Source of the DNA: Clostridia bacterium
GTDB taxonomy: Bacteria; Bacillota; Clostridia; Lachnospirales; Lachnospiraceae
Direction of reading: 5' to 3'
Length of the DNA stretch: 64,000 nucleotides
Assembly (NCBI GenBank): GCA_910576325.1
Contig: CAJTIM010000020.1
Coordinates: 24,495-88,494, forward strand
The first letter of the stretch is position 1, and each line of letters starts with the position of its first letter. Under the pieces are notes generated by a model. The model was not told the origin of the DNA. It made no database searches and was given only the letters and a program-made list of their open reading frames with translations. Made by a program: the position numbers and the translations under genes. Below, one piece after another: positions 16,572-25,920 of this stretch.

Positions 16572-16904
16572 ATGACTTTAGAAAAATTGAAGGAAGCTCT
16601 GGAAAAAACAGGTCTTCCGGTTGTATACGGGGCTTTTCCTGAAGCGGGTGCTCCGCCGCTGCCGGTTATCTGCTATCTGGAAACAGACAGCGATAATTTT
16701 TATGCGGACGGCGTAGTGTATTACGCGCAGAACAGCATACAGGTGGAGCTTTATTTGAAAAACAGGAGCTTTCTCGTGGAGAGAAAAGTGGAGAAGGCTT
16801 TGAAGGCTTTTGCCTGGGAGAAATCCGTAGATTATCTTTCGAGCGAGAGGTGTTATCAAATCATATATGAAATAGAGGTGCAAGATGGCGAGGAAGGAAA
16901 ATAG
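16572..16904 (+). CDS. Tail terminator-like protein, 110 aa
   Basis: ATG 16572 follows the previous stop directly (TAAATG), so translation is re-initiated. The alpha/beta pattern (LEKLKEALEKTGLPVVYGAFP... PLPVICYLETDSDNFYADG... YYAQNSIQVELYLKNRS) resembles the tail terminator / minor tail U family. Position between gp10-like and tube protein agrees. It overlaps the tube gene by 20 bases. Confidence 0.75.
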   Translation: MTLEKLKEALEKTGLPVVYGAFPEAGAPPLPVICYLETDSDNFYADGVVYYAQNSIQVELYLKNRSFLVERKVEKALKAFAWEKSVDYLSSERCYQIIYEIEVQDGEEGK

Positions 16905-17487
16905 AGTACAGTTTAACTTGAAAAATGTAGCTTATGCGGTGCTGACACAGACGGATGGTACGGCATCCTGGGAGCCTCCGGTAAAGGTCCCCGGAGCTGT
17001 TACCCTTACGCTGGATGCGGAAGGTGATGTTACCCCTTTTTATGCGGATGGGATCGCATATTACCAGGCGATTGCGAACGGCGGTTACTCCGGGAGCTTG
17101 GAGATGGCCAGATATCCGGATAAGATGATGCAGGATATCTGGGGATTTATTTTAGATGATACGGATAAGGTGATGCTGGAAAGCGCAAATGCGGAACCAA
17201 AACCATTCGCGTTATTGTATCAGATTGATGGTGATGCGGATAACCAGTTGTATTGTCTCTATAACTGCTCCGGGACCAGGCCGGGGATTGGGAGTACAAC
17301 CAATACCAACACAAAGGAACCCCAGACACAAACCAGTAATATTTCCGCGTCGGCGCTTGAGAACGGGAACGTACTGGTGAGAACCACCGCGCAGACACCG
17401 GACAACGTGCGTCAGGCGTGGTATACGGCGGTGTATGTACCAAAGGATGCGGCATCCGGGGAGGCTGGCAATGAAGAAAGTAATTGA
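16885..17487 (+). CDS. Major tail tube protein, 200 aa
   Basis: The sequence is of phi13-type tube proteins: NVAYAVLTQTDGTASWEPPVKVPGAVTLTLDAEGD..., YADGIAYYQAIANGGYSGSLEMARYP. Start ATG 16885 follows AGAGGTG. Hexamers of this protein stack into the tail tube. The C-terminus (AASGEAGNEESN) is flexible, and the tail chaperone starts inside its 3' end. Confidence 0.9.
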   Translation: MARKENRVQFNLKNVAYAVLTQTDGTASWEPPVKVPGAVTLTLDAEGDVTPFYADGIAYYQAIANGGYSGSLEMARYPDKMMQDIWGFILDDTDKVMLESANAEPKPFALLYQIDGDADNQLYCLYNCSGTRPGIGSTTNTNTKEPQTQTSNISASALENGNVLVRTTAQTPDNVRQAWYTAVYVPKDAASGEAGNEESN

Positions 17488-17854
17488 GGTTGATGGTAAA
17501 GAGGTAGGGTTTAAGGCTACGGCCTTAACCCTGCGTCTTTACCGCCACTTTTTTGGCCGGGATATGATTAGCGATATGGTCAAATTAAAGAAGGCATATG
17601 CAAAGGCGGAAGAGCTGCCCGAGGAGGCTACGGAGGAGGAAAAACAGGAGGCGCAGCTTTCCGTTTTGGATCTGGAGATTTTTGAAAATGCGGCCTGGAT
17701 TATGGCATGGCAGTATGACAAAGAGGCAGCAGGAGAAGAGCCTGGGGAGTGGCTGGATGGCTTTGAAACCTTTAGTATTTATGAAGTATTTCCGGTGATA
17801 CTTGAACTGTGGTCGTTAAATCAGAAAACAACAGCAGAACCTAAAAAAAAATAA
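17471..17854 (+). CDS. Tail assembly chaperone, short form (gpG-like), 127 aa
   Basis: ATG 17471 (MKKVIEVDGKEVGFKATALTLRLYRHFFG) is the family's normal start; the longer frame upstream overlaps the tube gene. It is helical and acidic, and ends in 'AEPKKK' encoded by nine consecutive A bases right before the stop. The short product and its frameshifted extension coat the tape measure protein during tail assembly. Confidence 0.88.
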   Translation: MKKVIEVDGKEVGFKATALTLRLYRHFFGRDMISDMVKLKKAYAKAEELPEEATEEEKQEAQLSVLDLEIFENAAWIMAWQYDKEAAGEEPGEWLDGFETFSIYEVFPVILELWSLNQKTTAEPKKK

Positions 17855-18048
17855 GACCTACTGTTCGTGAGAGTACAGGGGCTTTATTTATGTTAAGGTG
17901 TGCGGAGCTGGGGCTTTCGGATGAGGCTTTAGATGGAATGACGATGGGGATGGTATACGATATGCTCATTGAGAAAGGAAATGATGAAGAGAAGTATCCA
18001 TACAAGGCAACCCAGGATGATATTTATGCATTTTTCGGAAAGGGGTAA
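17471..18048 (+). CDS. Tail assembly chaperone, long form by -1 frameshift (gpGT-like)
   Basis: At 17843-17851 nine A bases precede the zero-frame stop TAA (17852-17854). Slipping back one base continues ATA AGA CCT ... to TAA 18046-18048, adding 65 residues (IRPTVRESTGALFMLRCAEL..., ending DDIYAFFGKG). The extension contains the helical pattern 'AELGLSDEALDGMTMGMVYDML' typical of second tail-chaperone parts. This mirrors lambda gpG/gpGT. A stand-alone start at ATG 17890 would also be possible. Confidence 0.82.
17843..17851 (+). promoter_or_regulatory. Slippery A9 sequence for programmed -1 frameshift
   Basis: Nine A bases directly before the zero-frame stop fit the X-XXY-YYZ slippage rule (A-AAA-AAA). 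Its position between the two tail chaperone frames is conserved among long-tailed phages. Confidence 0.8.
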
Positions 18049-18052
18049 GTAA

Positions 18053-20122
18053 ATGGCTGGCAAATCAGGCGGTACTAAAATAAGAGGAATTACAATTGAG
18101 CTGGGTGGTGACACATCTGGATTGAGCAAAGCGTTGTCAGATGTAAATGGACAGATTAGGAATACACAATCGCAGCTTAAAGATGTAGAGCGGCTGCTTA
18201 AGATTGATCCGAAAAATACGGAATTACTCAGGCAAAAGCAGGAACTGCTTGCAAAATCTATTGGAGAAACAAACGAAAAGCTTGGAGCTTTGCAAAAAAC
18301 AGAGAAGCACGTACAGCAGCTATTTAAAGAAGGAAAAGCATCAGAAGAGCAATATAACGCACTTAAACGCGAAATTGTTTCTACGGAAATGAGCCTTGAC
18401 AAATTGAAGGATGAGGCGAAAAAGACCGAGGACGCAATTAATGGTATAGATGAGAAGCCGGTAGAAGAGGTGGCAAAGGCCGCAAAGGAAGCGGGGGAGT
18501 CTCTGGAGCATACAGGGAAAGAGGCGTCTAACTTTAAAGATCTTTTAAAGGCAGAGGTTGTGGTCGAGGGTGCAAAAAGCATTGTTGGTGCTTTAAAAGA
18601 TGTAGCGGAAGAAACAAAAGAATATAAGAGGATTATGGGATCTCTTGAAGTATCTAGTCAAATGGCGGGATATAGTGCGGAAGAAACAGGGGAGATCTAT
18701 AAGAAATTATATGGTGTTTTGGGTGACGATCAAACAGCGGCTACAACAGTGGCTAATTTACAAGCTTTAGGTTTATCACAGGAGAAGCTAATTGAATTAA
18801 CCAATGGTACGATTGGCGCTTGGTCAAAGTACATAGATGGTATTTCGATTGATGGCTTGACAGAAGCAATTAATGAGACTGTCAAGGTTGGGCAAGTAAC
18901 AGGCGCTTTTGCGGATGTTTTAAACTGGGCGGCATTGGAAAATGAGACCTTTGGGGTAAGCCTGAAAGAAAATACAAAAGCTAATGAAGAATGGAATAAG
19001 GCAGTAAGGGAAGCAGAAACAGCAGAAGATTATTTTAATCTGGCTCTTCAAAATGCTTCTACAGAAGCGGAACGGACGAATTTGGTTATGCAGGCACTAT
19101 CAGATCAAGGATTGATGGAAGCCGGAAAAGCCTGGGAGGAGAACAACAAAAGTCTGGTAGAGAATAACCAGGCCAATGCGGAGCTGCAAGAACAGATGGC
19201 AGAACTTGGTGAGAAAATTATGCCAATAGTTACTGCTGTTGTTGAAAAGGTTGCGGAACTTTTGGAATGGTTTAATGGACTGGATGAGGATACCCAAAGT
19301 ATTATTTTACTTATAATAGCGTTGGTTGCGGCCTTGGGATCCTTAACAGGGGCCATTGTTGGAGTATCGGATGTCATATCGCTTTTAATATCACATCCGA
19401 TTGTGGCCTTAATTGCAGCAATTATTGCTCTGGTTGCATTGATAGCTGTAAAAGGTGATGAGATACAAGGAATATTACAGGGAGTGGATGAATTTCTCCA
19501 GAATATCTTTGCCAAGGACTGGGCAGAAGTATTTCCTTTTTTGGGAAATATACTTAATGCATTTTCTGCAAATCTAAAGAATATTTGGGATTCCATAATG
19601 TTAGCCATGAATGGAGTAATAGACTTTATTCGAGGAGTATTCACCGGAGATTGGGAACGTGCATGGAAGGGGTTAAAGGAGATTTTTGGGGGAATAGTTG
19701 GAAGCTTGGTTGCTGTCATGAAAGCGCCCCTTAATGGAATTATTGCTTTGGTAAACGGAATGATTGATGGAATCAACTGGGTTATTCGAAAAGTAAACTC
19801 TCTTTCATTTACAAACCCATTCTCAGGTGAGAAGGTAGGCTTTCATTTTGGAGAAATAGGGAAGATTCCTTATCTGGCCAAAGGCGGCGTCCTCTCCCAA
19901 GGCTCTGCGGTTGTAGGTGAGGCCGGGCCGGAGCTGCTGACTGTGATGGGCAATCGTGCTATAGTGCAGCCATTAACCAATCAGACTACCAATACAAGTT
20001 ATTTAGGCGGAATGACGGTCAACGTCTATGGAGCAGCAGGACAGGATGTGAGAGAGCTGGCGGATTTGGTGGCTGATAAAGTACAGGAAGCAATAGAGAG
20101 GCAGGAGGCGGTCTATGCATGA
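18053..20122 (+). CDS. Tail tape measure protein, 689 aa
   Basis: The N-terminal 170 residues are a coiled coil (LSKALSDVNGQIRNTQSQLKDVERLLKIDPKN, a pattern common to tape measure proteins). Hydrophobic segments near 415-475 (SIILLIIALVAALGSLTGAIVGV) probably enter the host membrane during DNA ejection. The C-terminus has GGVLSQGSAVVGEAGPELLTVMG, a typical tape measure ending. Length sets tail length; 689 residues suggest a fairly short siphovirus tail. Confidence 0.92.
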   Translation: MAGKSGGTKIRGITIELGGDTSGLSKALSDVNGQIRNTQSQLKDVERLLKIDPKNTELLRQKQELLAKSIGETNEKLGALQKTEKHVQQLFKEGKASEEQYNALKREIVSTEMSLDKLKDEAKKTEDAINGIDEKPVEEVAKAAKEAGESLEHTGKEASNFKDLLKAEVVVEGAKSIVGALKDVAEETKEYKRIMGSLEVSSQMAGYSAEETGEIYKKLYGVLGDDQTAATTVANLQALGLSQEKLIELTNGTIGAWSKYIDGISIDGLTEAINETVKVGQVTGAFADVLNWAALENETFGVSLKENTKANEEWNKAVREAETAEDYFNLALQNASTEAERTNLVMQALSDQGLMEAGKAWEENNKSLVENNQANAELQEQMAELGEKIMPIVTAVVEKVAELLEWFNGLDEDTQSIILLIIALVAALGSLTGAIVGVSDVISLLISHPIVALIAAIIALVALIAVKGDEIQGILQGVDEFLQNIFAKDWAEVFPFLGNILNAFSANLKNIWDSIMLAMNGVIDFIRGVFTGDWERAWKGLKEIFGGIVGSLVAVMKAPLNGIIALVNGMIDGINWVIRKVNSLSFTNPFSGEKVGFHFGEIGKIPYLAKGGVLSQGSAVVGEAGPELLTVMGNRAIVQPLTNQTTNTSYLGGMTVNVYGAAGQDVRELADLVADKVQEAIERQEAVYA

Positions 20123-20823
20123 TAGGCTATTTTGTTTATGGAGGAAAGTGCAGTAAGGATTATGGCCTTTACATATCCGGAGGTGGTACATTCAATGCTC
20201 CGGAACGTGATGTGGAGCTGGTAGAGGTTCCGGGGAGGAATGGAAGCCTGGTCTTGGATAATGGCCGGTTTAAGAATATTACAGTTAATTATCCAGCATT
20301 TATCCGCCATAAGTTCAAGGATTTGTCCGGAGCTGCCAGGGAATGGCTGCTCCAGACTTCCGGCTATGTGAGATTAGAAGACAGCTACAACCCGGAATAT
20401 TACCGGCTTGCCAGGTTCGGCGGGCCATTGGATTTTGATACCAGAGTTTTGAACCGCTCCGGGGAGTGTACGCTGGCCTTTGATTGTAAGCCCCAGAGGT
20501 ACTTATTGGAAGGAGAGATTACAATTGATGCGGCGGGCAGCATACAGATGTTTAATCCTACTCCATTCCCGGCGCTGCCTCTTATTCGTGTTTATGGAAT
20601 GTCCGGGACTTTGATGGTTGGTGATGTAATTGTCCGGATATTAGATATTCCGGAATATATAGACATTGACTGTGAGCTTATGAACGCCTACAAAGGTATG
20701 CTTAATTGCAACTCAAAAATCAATGCACAAAGATTTCCTGTGCTTCCGGTTGGACAAACAGGCATAGCTTATGAGGGAAATATCAGTCATGTGCAGATAA
20801 AGCCAAGGTGGTGGACGATATGA
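20119..20823 (+). CDS. Distal tail protein (Dit), 234 aa
   Basis: The pattern 'DYGLYISGGGTFNAPERDVELVEVPGRNGSLVLDNGRFKNI' followed by 'YPAFI' is the siphovirus Dit/tail-component family. It forms the hub ring at the tail tip. Its start overlaps the tape measure stop and its end overlaps the next gene. Confidence 0.9.
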   Translation: MIGYFVYGGKCSKDYGLYISGGGTFNAPERDVELVEVPGRNGSLVLDNGRFKNITVNYPAFIRHKFKDLSGAAREWLLQTSGYVRLEDSYNPEYYRLARFGGPLDFDTRVLNRSGECTLAFDCKPQRYLLEGEITIDAAGSIQMFNPTPFPALPLIRVYGMSGTLMVGDVIVRILDIPEYIDIDCELMNAYKGMLNCNSKINAQRFPVLPVGQTGIAYEGNISHVQIKPRWWTI

Positions 20824-22892
20824 TACCGATTTTATTTGAACCTAAGACAAACAATTTCAATTCCAATGGTTTAGGCAGGCTGATGGATGCGACATCCTGC
20901 CTGGTCACGGAAGAAAGAAACGGAGCATACGAATTAGTAATGCAATATCCGCTTGATGGTATTTTGTGCGAGGATATCAAAATGGCCTCTCTTATTTTTG
21001 CAGAACCAGGGGAAGGCCAGGAACCTCAGCCTTTTTCTGTCTATAAGATATCGAAGCCCATAAAAGGGATCATTACTATCAATGCGGAGCATATCAGTTA
21101 TCAATTGTCCTATATTCCGTGTGCGCCGTTTGCTTCCAAGACAGCGGCCGGAGCATTGGCAGGATTTGAACAACATGCGGCAGAGGCGTGCCCCTATACA
21201 TTCTGGACAGATAAAACTACTTCCGGAGACTTTGACGTTGCCGTACCGTCAAGCATCCGCTCCCGGCTTGGAGGCGTGAAAGGCTCTATATTGGATGTGT
21301 ATGGCGGGGAATTTGAATTTGACCGTTATACTGTGAAATTGTGGGAACATCGCGGGACGGATAAAGGCGTGGTGCTGCGGTACGGCAAGAATATAACGGA
21401 TTTAAAGCAGGAAGAGAATATATCAAATACGATTACAGGTATATATCCCTATTGGGCGGACAGCGAGGGGAATTTGGTGGAGCTTCCGGAGAAAGTTATT
21501 TCTTCCGATAAGGCGGCTAATTTCCCATATCCAAGAACGGTTCCGGTTGATTTTTCATCTGAGTTTCAGGAGCGGCCTTCGGAAGCGGAGCTGCGAAGTG
21601 CAGGCGAAGCCTATATGAAGTCTCATAATATAGGTATTCCGTCTGTGAACATCCATGTATCGTTTATTCCCCTGTGGCAGACAGAGGAGTACAAAGACCT
21701 TGCTTTGCTGGAGAGTGTAAAGCTCTGTGATGTGATTACCGTTGAGTACGAAAAGCTTGGAGTAAAGGCAAAAGCTAAGATTGTACGTACTGTTTATGAT
21801 GTGCTGAAGGGCAGATACCAAAGTCTGGAGATAGGGGACGTCCGGTCAACTCTTGCCTCTACGATTGCAGGGCAGGCCCAGCAGATAGAAGATAAACCGT
21901 CAAAAGGTTTTTTGGATGAAGCGGTGAAAAATGCCACAAACTGGCTGACAGGTGTAAATGGCGGCTATGTGGCGCTACATAAGAACGCGAATGGACAGCC
22001 TTATGAAATCCTGATTATGGACACAGATGACATTGAAACGGCTAAGAATGTCTGGCGCTGGAACCAGAACGGATGGGGGCATAGCAAGAATGGTTATAAT
22101 GGCCCGTATGCTATGGCTGCTACGATCGACAATGGTATTGTGGCTGATTTTATTACGGCTGGTACGATGCTGGCAGATCGGATTAAGGGCGGCACATTGA
22201 CACTCGGAGGCCCAGGGAATGGTGATGGAGTGTTTGTTCTTCATGACGCAAACGGGGCCGAGATTGTAAAGGCTGATGTAACGGGCCTGCTTGCGCGCGC
22301 TATACGCATTACAGGCGGACAGATTGATATTAATACAGGATATCAGTCAAGTAGAATCAAATTAAATGGATCAAATGGGGTAGATAAGTATTATGCTAAT
22401 TTAGCCCCCTCTTTTTTGGAACTTTTATGGACAGGTTCAAATACTATTAGGACACGTATTGGAGCAGGAGAAATAGAAGGCAGCTCTTCCGGGGTTCCTT
22501 CCGGCGGCTTTTCTATTAATCCCCTTACTGCAGAATTCTATAATCTTGAAGTAAATGGAAGGAAGAACAGAATTGTCACTACAGAGCATTATGGGAAGCG
22601 GCGTTTGAACGCTTATGAAACTGCTGGGGCATATTTTGGGGATGTTGGTTCTGGAGTTATAGGATTAAATGGGGACTGTAAGATTACCCTGGAGGATGTT
22701 TTCTGCGAGACCATAGCTTTGGAGGCTGGGTTTGCAGTCTTTTTACAGCCGGAAGGACCGGGGGAAATGTATGTGTCAGAAAAAACAGAAAGAAGCTTTA
22801 CAGTTAAAGGCACTCCAGGAACTGGATTTGTTTATGAAATCAAGGCCAGGCAGAAGGGGTATGAGACAATAAGATTGGAGAAAAAGGAATGA
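20820..22892 (+). CDS. Tail-associated protein (Tal) / minor structural protein, 690 aa
   Basis: ATG 20820 overlaps the Dit stop (ATGA); AGGTGG lies 7 bases upstream. The first about 350 residues match phage minor structural proteins of the Tal/gp27-like hub family (MIPILFEPKTNNFNSNGLGRLMDATSCLV..., YGKNITDLKQEENISNTITGIYPYW). The rest has repeated beta elements and a C-terminal Ig-like region (ITLEDVFCETIALEAGF..., TERSFTVKGTPGTGFVYEIKA). It caps the tail and may help penetrate the cell wall. Confidence 0.87.
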   Translation: MIPILFEPKTNNFNSNGLGRLMDATSCLVTEERNGAYELVMQYPLDGILCEDIKMASLIFAEPGEGQEPQPFSVYKISKPIKGIITINAEHISYQLSYIPCAPFASKTAAGALAGFEQHAAEACPYTFWTDKTTSGDFDVAVPSSIRSRLGGVKGSILDVYGGEFEFDRYTVKLWEHRGTDKGVVLRYGKNITDLKQEENISNTITGIYPYWADSEGNLVELPEKVISSDKAANFPYPRTVPVDFSSEFQERPSEAELRSAGEAYMKSHNIGIPSVNIHVSFIPLWQTEEYKDLALLESVKLCDVITVEYEKLGVKAKAKIVRTVYDVLKGRYQSLEIGDVRSTLASTIAGQAQQIEDKPSKGFLDEAVKNATNWLTGVNGGYVALHKNANGQPYEILIMDTDDIETAKNVWRWNQNGWGHSKNGYNGPYAMAATIDNGIVADFITAGTMLADRIKGGTLTLGGPGNGDGVFVLHDANGAEIVKADVTGLLARAIRITGGQIDINTGYQSSRIKLNGSNGVDKYYANLAPSFLELLWTGSNTIRTRIGAGEIEGSSSGVPSGGFSINPLTAEFYNLEVNGRKNRIVTTEHYGKRRLNAYETAGAYFGDVGSGVIGLNGDCKITLEDVFCETIALEAGFAVFLQPEGPGEMYVSEKTERSFTVKGTPGTGFVYEIKARQKGYETIRLEKKE

Positions 22893-24685
22893 AGCTATAT
22901 TATCCGATAACTGTGGATTTGTACAATCTTTATCCGCTCAAAAAGATGGATGCACAGCAGGGCAATATCGGGCGTGGCACTCTGGTGACGTTGACGGCTG
23001 CAGGACAGATCATGGAGTTGGATAAAGAAATGATTACACTATGGGCGAAAAAGCCGGATGGAACGGTGTCTTATTTGCCGTGCCAGGTGGTAGATGGGAA
23101 GATTAAAGCGGATTTTACCAATCAAATGTTAGCCGTGGCCGGATATGTCCAGGTGGAGTTACAAATGATTGAGGGTGAGGATAATATTACTACGCCTATA
23201 TTTACCGTAATGGTGCATCCGTCTAATATAGACAGCTCCGCGGTGGAGAGCCAGAACGAGTTTGGCGCATTGATACAGGCATTACAGGAGGTTGCGGAGC
23301 TGAAAGAGAATGGACTGAAAGGAGATCCGGGAGAAGCGGCCACTATTACTATCGGATCTGTAACGGCATCGGAACCAGGCGGTGTACCAAGTGTCAGAAA
23401 TTCTGGCACAGAACAAGATGCAGTATTTGATTTTGTGATACCGCGCGGCGAAACGGGACCGCAGGGGGAGGTAGGTCCGGAAGAGGTGCATTTTGGGGCG
23501 TTTGCAGATTTTCCAATACCTGGGGAACCGAAAGTGCTTTATGTGGATACATCCGTAGATCCCCGGCTGCTTTATAACTGGGACAGTGTAACCTCTAAGT
23601 ATATTCTGGCAGGAGGCGCAGGAGGAGAGGGAGGCTCCGGCATAGATATCCCCATAACCCTCTCATCCAACGGTTGGACAGGCGAGGCAGCCCCCTATAC
23701 TCAAACTTTGACAGTCCCCCAGATGCGGGAAGGTATGACGCCGTTGTACTTTTTCTCCGGGACAGGAGACGATGCACAATATGCCTACAATCTTATCCTT
23801 GGTTATGAGGCAGGCTATGCACAGATGACTTGGCGCGCCGCCGATTTGCCGCAAGTGGACATCCCGATTACCCTCAAAGGTATCCCGGAACAGCAGCTGG
23901 AGTATGCCGACAATACGCTTGTGGTGGTTGTTCCGGCTGATGGATTTATCTTAAATGAGGATTTAGGGCGGTATGAGCAGACTATTATGGTTGAGGGTAT
24001 GGCCGCAGGAGCTAATGGAGGCTGGGACATTGTGCGCAGTGGTGAGGTGCTAACGGAGGCAGAATCAAAGATTGCATTAAGTATCACAGATGTTATTCCT
24101 TTAGATGGTGCTATTAAGATTGTGTGTCTGTGGGAGCCTGGCCAACAATATATGCTTAAGCTTACTGGTACATATACTCAGGCCACCGAAGGGACTACAT
24201 TGCTTGCCGGGATGCAGGGGTGGTTTGATAGGGTTGGCAAGCTAGAGGATAATATTGGGGATAAGTTTAGCGAGACTAAAACTTATGCTGTTGGGGATTA
24301 TTGCATCTATGAGGATGTACTGTATAAGTTTACAGCGGCTAAAGACGCGGGCGAATGGGATTTAACAACAGTGGCTTCCACTAAAGTTACAACTGAACTT
24401 AATTCCTTAAATAAAAGCCAATTTATTCAAGAACATTTTGTTTCACCTCCTAGTGGTGTATCCGTAGGTGCTTCGTCATACGTAAATCATGTGGTCGATG
24501 TTTCTAAACAGGGTTATATTCCTATTGCTTTGATAAACATATGGACTGGAAATTCCAGCATAGTACTTTATGGCAATACCATTAATTCTTTGACAGGGCG
24601 TGCGGTCATAGGACTAAGAAATACTTCGACATCCTCACAGGCGGGAGTAGTACAGTGTTCGGTGTTATATAAAGCGGCTGAATAA
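22889..24685 (+). CDS. BppU-like baseplate/tail fibre protein, 598 aa
   Basis: The N-terminal 130 residues (KLYYPITVDLYNLYPLKKMDAQQGNIGRGTLVTLT..., ITLWAKKPDGTVSYLPCQVV) match the BppU N-terminal domain that anchors receptor-binding proteins. Residues 145-195 are collagen-like (GLKGDPGEAATITIG, PRGETGPQGEVGPEE), making a trimeric stalk. Later parts hold beta-rich repeats and a segment (ETKTYAVGDYCIYEDVLYKFTAA) resembling a carbohydrate-binding module. It probably forms a trimeric side fibre. The next two genes may be tip proteins. Confidence 0.8.
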   Translation: MKLYYPITVDLYNLYPLKKMDAQQGNIGRGTLVTLTAAGQIMELDKEMITLWAKKPDGTVSYLPCQVVDGKIKADFTNQMLAVAGYVQVELQMIEGEDNITTPIFTVMVHPSNIDSSAVESQNEFGALIQALQEVAELKENGLKGDPGEAATITIGSVTASEPGGVPSVRNSGTEQDAVFDFVIPRGETGPQGEVGPEEVHFGAFADFPIPGEPKVLYVDTSVDPRLLYNWDSVTSKYILAGGAGGEGGSGIDIPITLSSNGWTGEAAPYTQTLTVPQMREGMTPLYFFSGTGDDAQYAYNLILGYEAGYAQMTWRAADLPQVDIPITLKGIPEQQLEYADNTLVVVVPADGFILNEDLGRYEQTIMVEGMAAGANGGWDIVRSGEVLTEAESKIALSITDVIPLDGAIKIVCLWEPGQQYMLKLTGTYTQATEGTTLLAGMQGWFDRVGKLEDNIGDKFSETKTYAVGDYCIYEDVLYKFTAAKDAGEWDLTTVASTKVTTELNSLNKSQFIQEHFVSPPSGVSVGASSYVNHVVDVSKQGYIPIALINIWTGNSSIVLYGNTINSLTGRAVIGLRNTSTSSQAGVVQCSVLYKAAE

Positions 24686-24724
24686 TTTATTAAATTATGA
24701 ACTTAGATAATTCGGAGGAATAAC

Positions 24725-25150
24725 ATGAGTAATTTATTTGGAGGATCTAATCCCTTAGCGTTGCTTGAAAAAATTAGGCAATTAAAAAAAGAAGTTTCAG
24801 GATTTAAAGGAGTATTATTGTGGGAAAATCCAAATCCAGATGACAACTTTGCTGCGCAAGACATCATTTTAAGTAGTGATGATTATGATATGCTGGAGTT
24901 TTATTACAAGGAACAAGCAAATGCCAATATTTTATTAAGTGTAAAGGCTTTAAAAAGTTGTGATACAAACTTATTTGTTAGTACTGGTGCAGCCAGCGTT
25001 GGTCCTATAAATATAGCGAGATATATGCGGCATAAATCACCTACTGTATATAGCGCCGAAGATGGCCGAAGATCTTTTGCGGATCAGTATACAACGAATA
25101 ATGCATATGCCATTCCCTTTAAAATCATAGGCTATAAATCACAATCTTAG
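24725..25150 (+). CDS. Phage tail tip protein, 141 aa
   Basis: An N-terminal helix (LALLEKIRQLKKEVSGF) precedes a beta-rich domain (KGVLLWENPNPDDNFAAQDIILSSDDYDMLEFYYK) often found at the end of Clostridia phage tail regions. AGGAGG-like GGAGGAA precedes ATG 24725. Probably a small trimeric tip or receptor-binding protein; function inferred from place and fold pattern. Confidence 0.65.
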   Translation: MSNLFGGSNPLALLEKIRQLKKEVSGFKGVLLWENPNPDDNFAAQDIILSSDDYDMLEFYYKEQANANILLSVKALKSCDTNLFVSTGAASVGPINIARYMRHKSPTVYSAEDGRRSFADQYTTNNAYAIPFKIIGYKSQS

Positions 25151-25163
25151 AAAGGATTAAATC

Positions 25164-25706
25164 ATGCCAAACACAAAAACAGGAACAACCTGGGCGCCGG
25201 ATATACGCCCAGAAAAAATAGAAACATTTGAGGAGACTTATACACCGGAGGGAGGAGAGCAACAAATTATCGAATATAGGGCAGTAAATCACCACCCTAT
25301 CCTTAACAAAGTATTGGATAAGATGGCGTTTTTCCGCACACACGTGGGAGCCATCTGGTACAACCTGGCAGAGCGTAAGACCCTCCTCACCAAACTCAAC
25401 GAACTGGATGCGGAGATTAGAGAGGTAAATGCAAAGATAGAAGTGGACAAGCCACACATAGAAGCCGGAAATGTTAAAAGCACATTCTCTTCCTCTGTCC
25501 GCACTTACTCTGTTAAATTCAAAAAGCCTTTCCAAAATCCAAGTATCGCTTTTACTGTAAACAGTGGGGCACTTTCTGCAAATGTAAGAGCTACTATAAA
25601 AAGTGTTGGTAACGATGGATTTGAATTTTATACGTATAGTGACGTGTCAGCAAATAGCGGCGGAACTATTTTCTGGGTTGCAACAGAAAGAACAGATGTA
25701 GAATAG
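25164..25706 (+). CDS. Phage tail protein with lectin-like C-terminal domain, 180 aa
   Basis: Residues 30-110 include helices (NELDAEIREVNAKIE) that may trimerise. The C-terminal 70 residues (SVRTYSVKFKKPFQNPSIAF..., VNSGALSANVRATIKSVG..., GGTIFWVATERTDVE) follow the H-type lectin pattern, a six-strand sandwich that binds sugars in several proteins. It is a good candidate for receptor binding. Start ATG 25164 after AGAAAGGA. Confidence 0.65.
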   Translation: MPNTKTGTTWAPDIRPEKIETFEETYTPEGGEQQIIEYRAVNHHPILNKVLDKMAFFRTHVGAIWYNLAERKTLLTKLNELDAEIREVNAKIEVDKPHIEAGNVKSTFSSSVRTYSVKFKKPFQNPSIAFTVNSGALSANVRATIKSVGNDGFEFYTYSDVSANSGGTIFWVATERTDVE

Positions 25707-25763
25707 GCATTACATTATTAATCATGATTTAATCCCTAATATTTCCGTTATAGATGCGCCACT

Positions 25764-25781
25764 ATAACCTTTAAAGGTTAT
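25764..25781 (+). repeat. Perfect 18-bp palindrome
   Basis: ATAACCTTTAAAGGTTAT reads identically on both strands. It lies between tail and lysis genes, where a regulatory protein site or a small mRNA hairpin would be plausible. Confidence 0.6.
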
Positions 25782-25875
25782 TACAAGTTTACTTTTACTA
25801 GTAATTTTGCATTTAGACCGTTAAGGAGGTGAGAAAAAAATTGAGAAAATAAAACTACATAGTAACCCGTCAACC

Positions 25876-25898
25876 AGGACCTGCAGAGGTCCTTTTGT
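25876..25898 (+). terminator. Terminator upstream of holin
   Basis: AGGACCT (25876-25882) pairs exactly with AGGTCCT (25887-25893) across GCAG, followed by TTTGTT. It probably ends or attenuates the structural transcript before the lysis cassette. Confidence 0.75.
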
Positions 25899-25920
25899 TA
25901 TGTGAAAAGGAGAGAAGAAA

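Larger units (their letters stand above)
25707..25920 (+). other. Non-coding stretch before the lysis genes
   Basis: No supported gene. It contains a perfect 18-bp palindrome (25764-25781), an AAGGAGG (about 25823-25829) followed only by a 7-codon frame, and a terminator at 25876-25898. A separate lysis transcript may start here. Confidence 0.6.
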
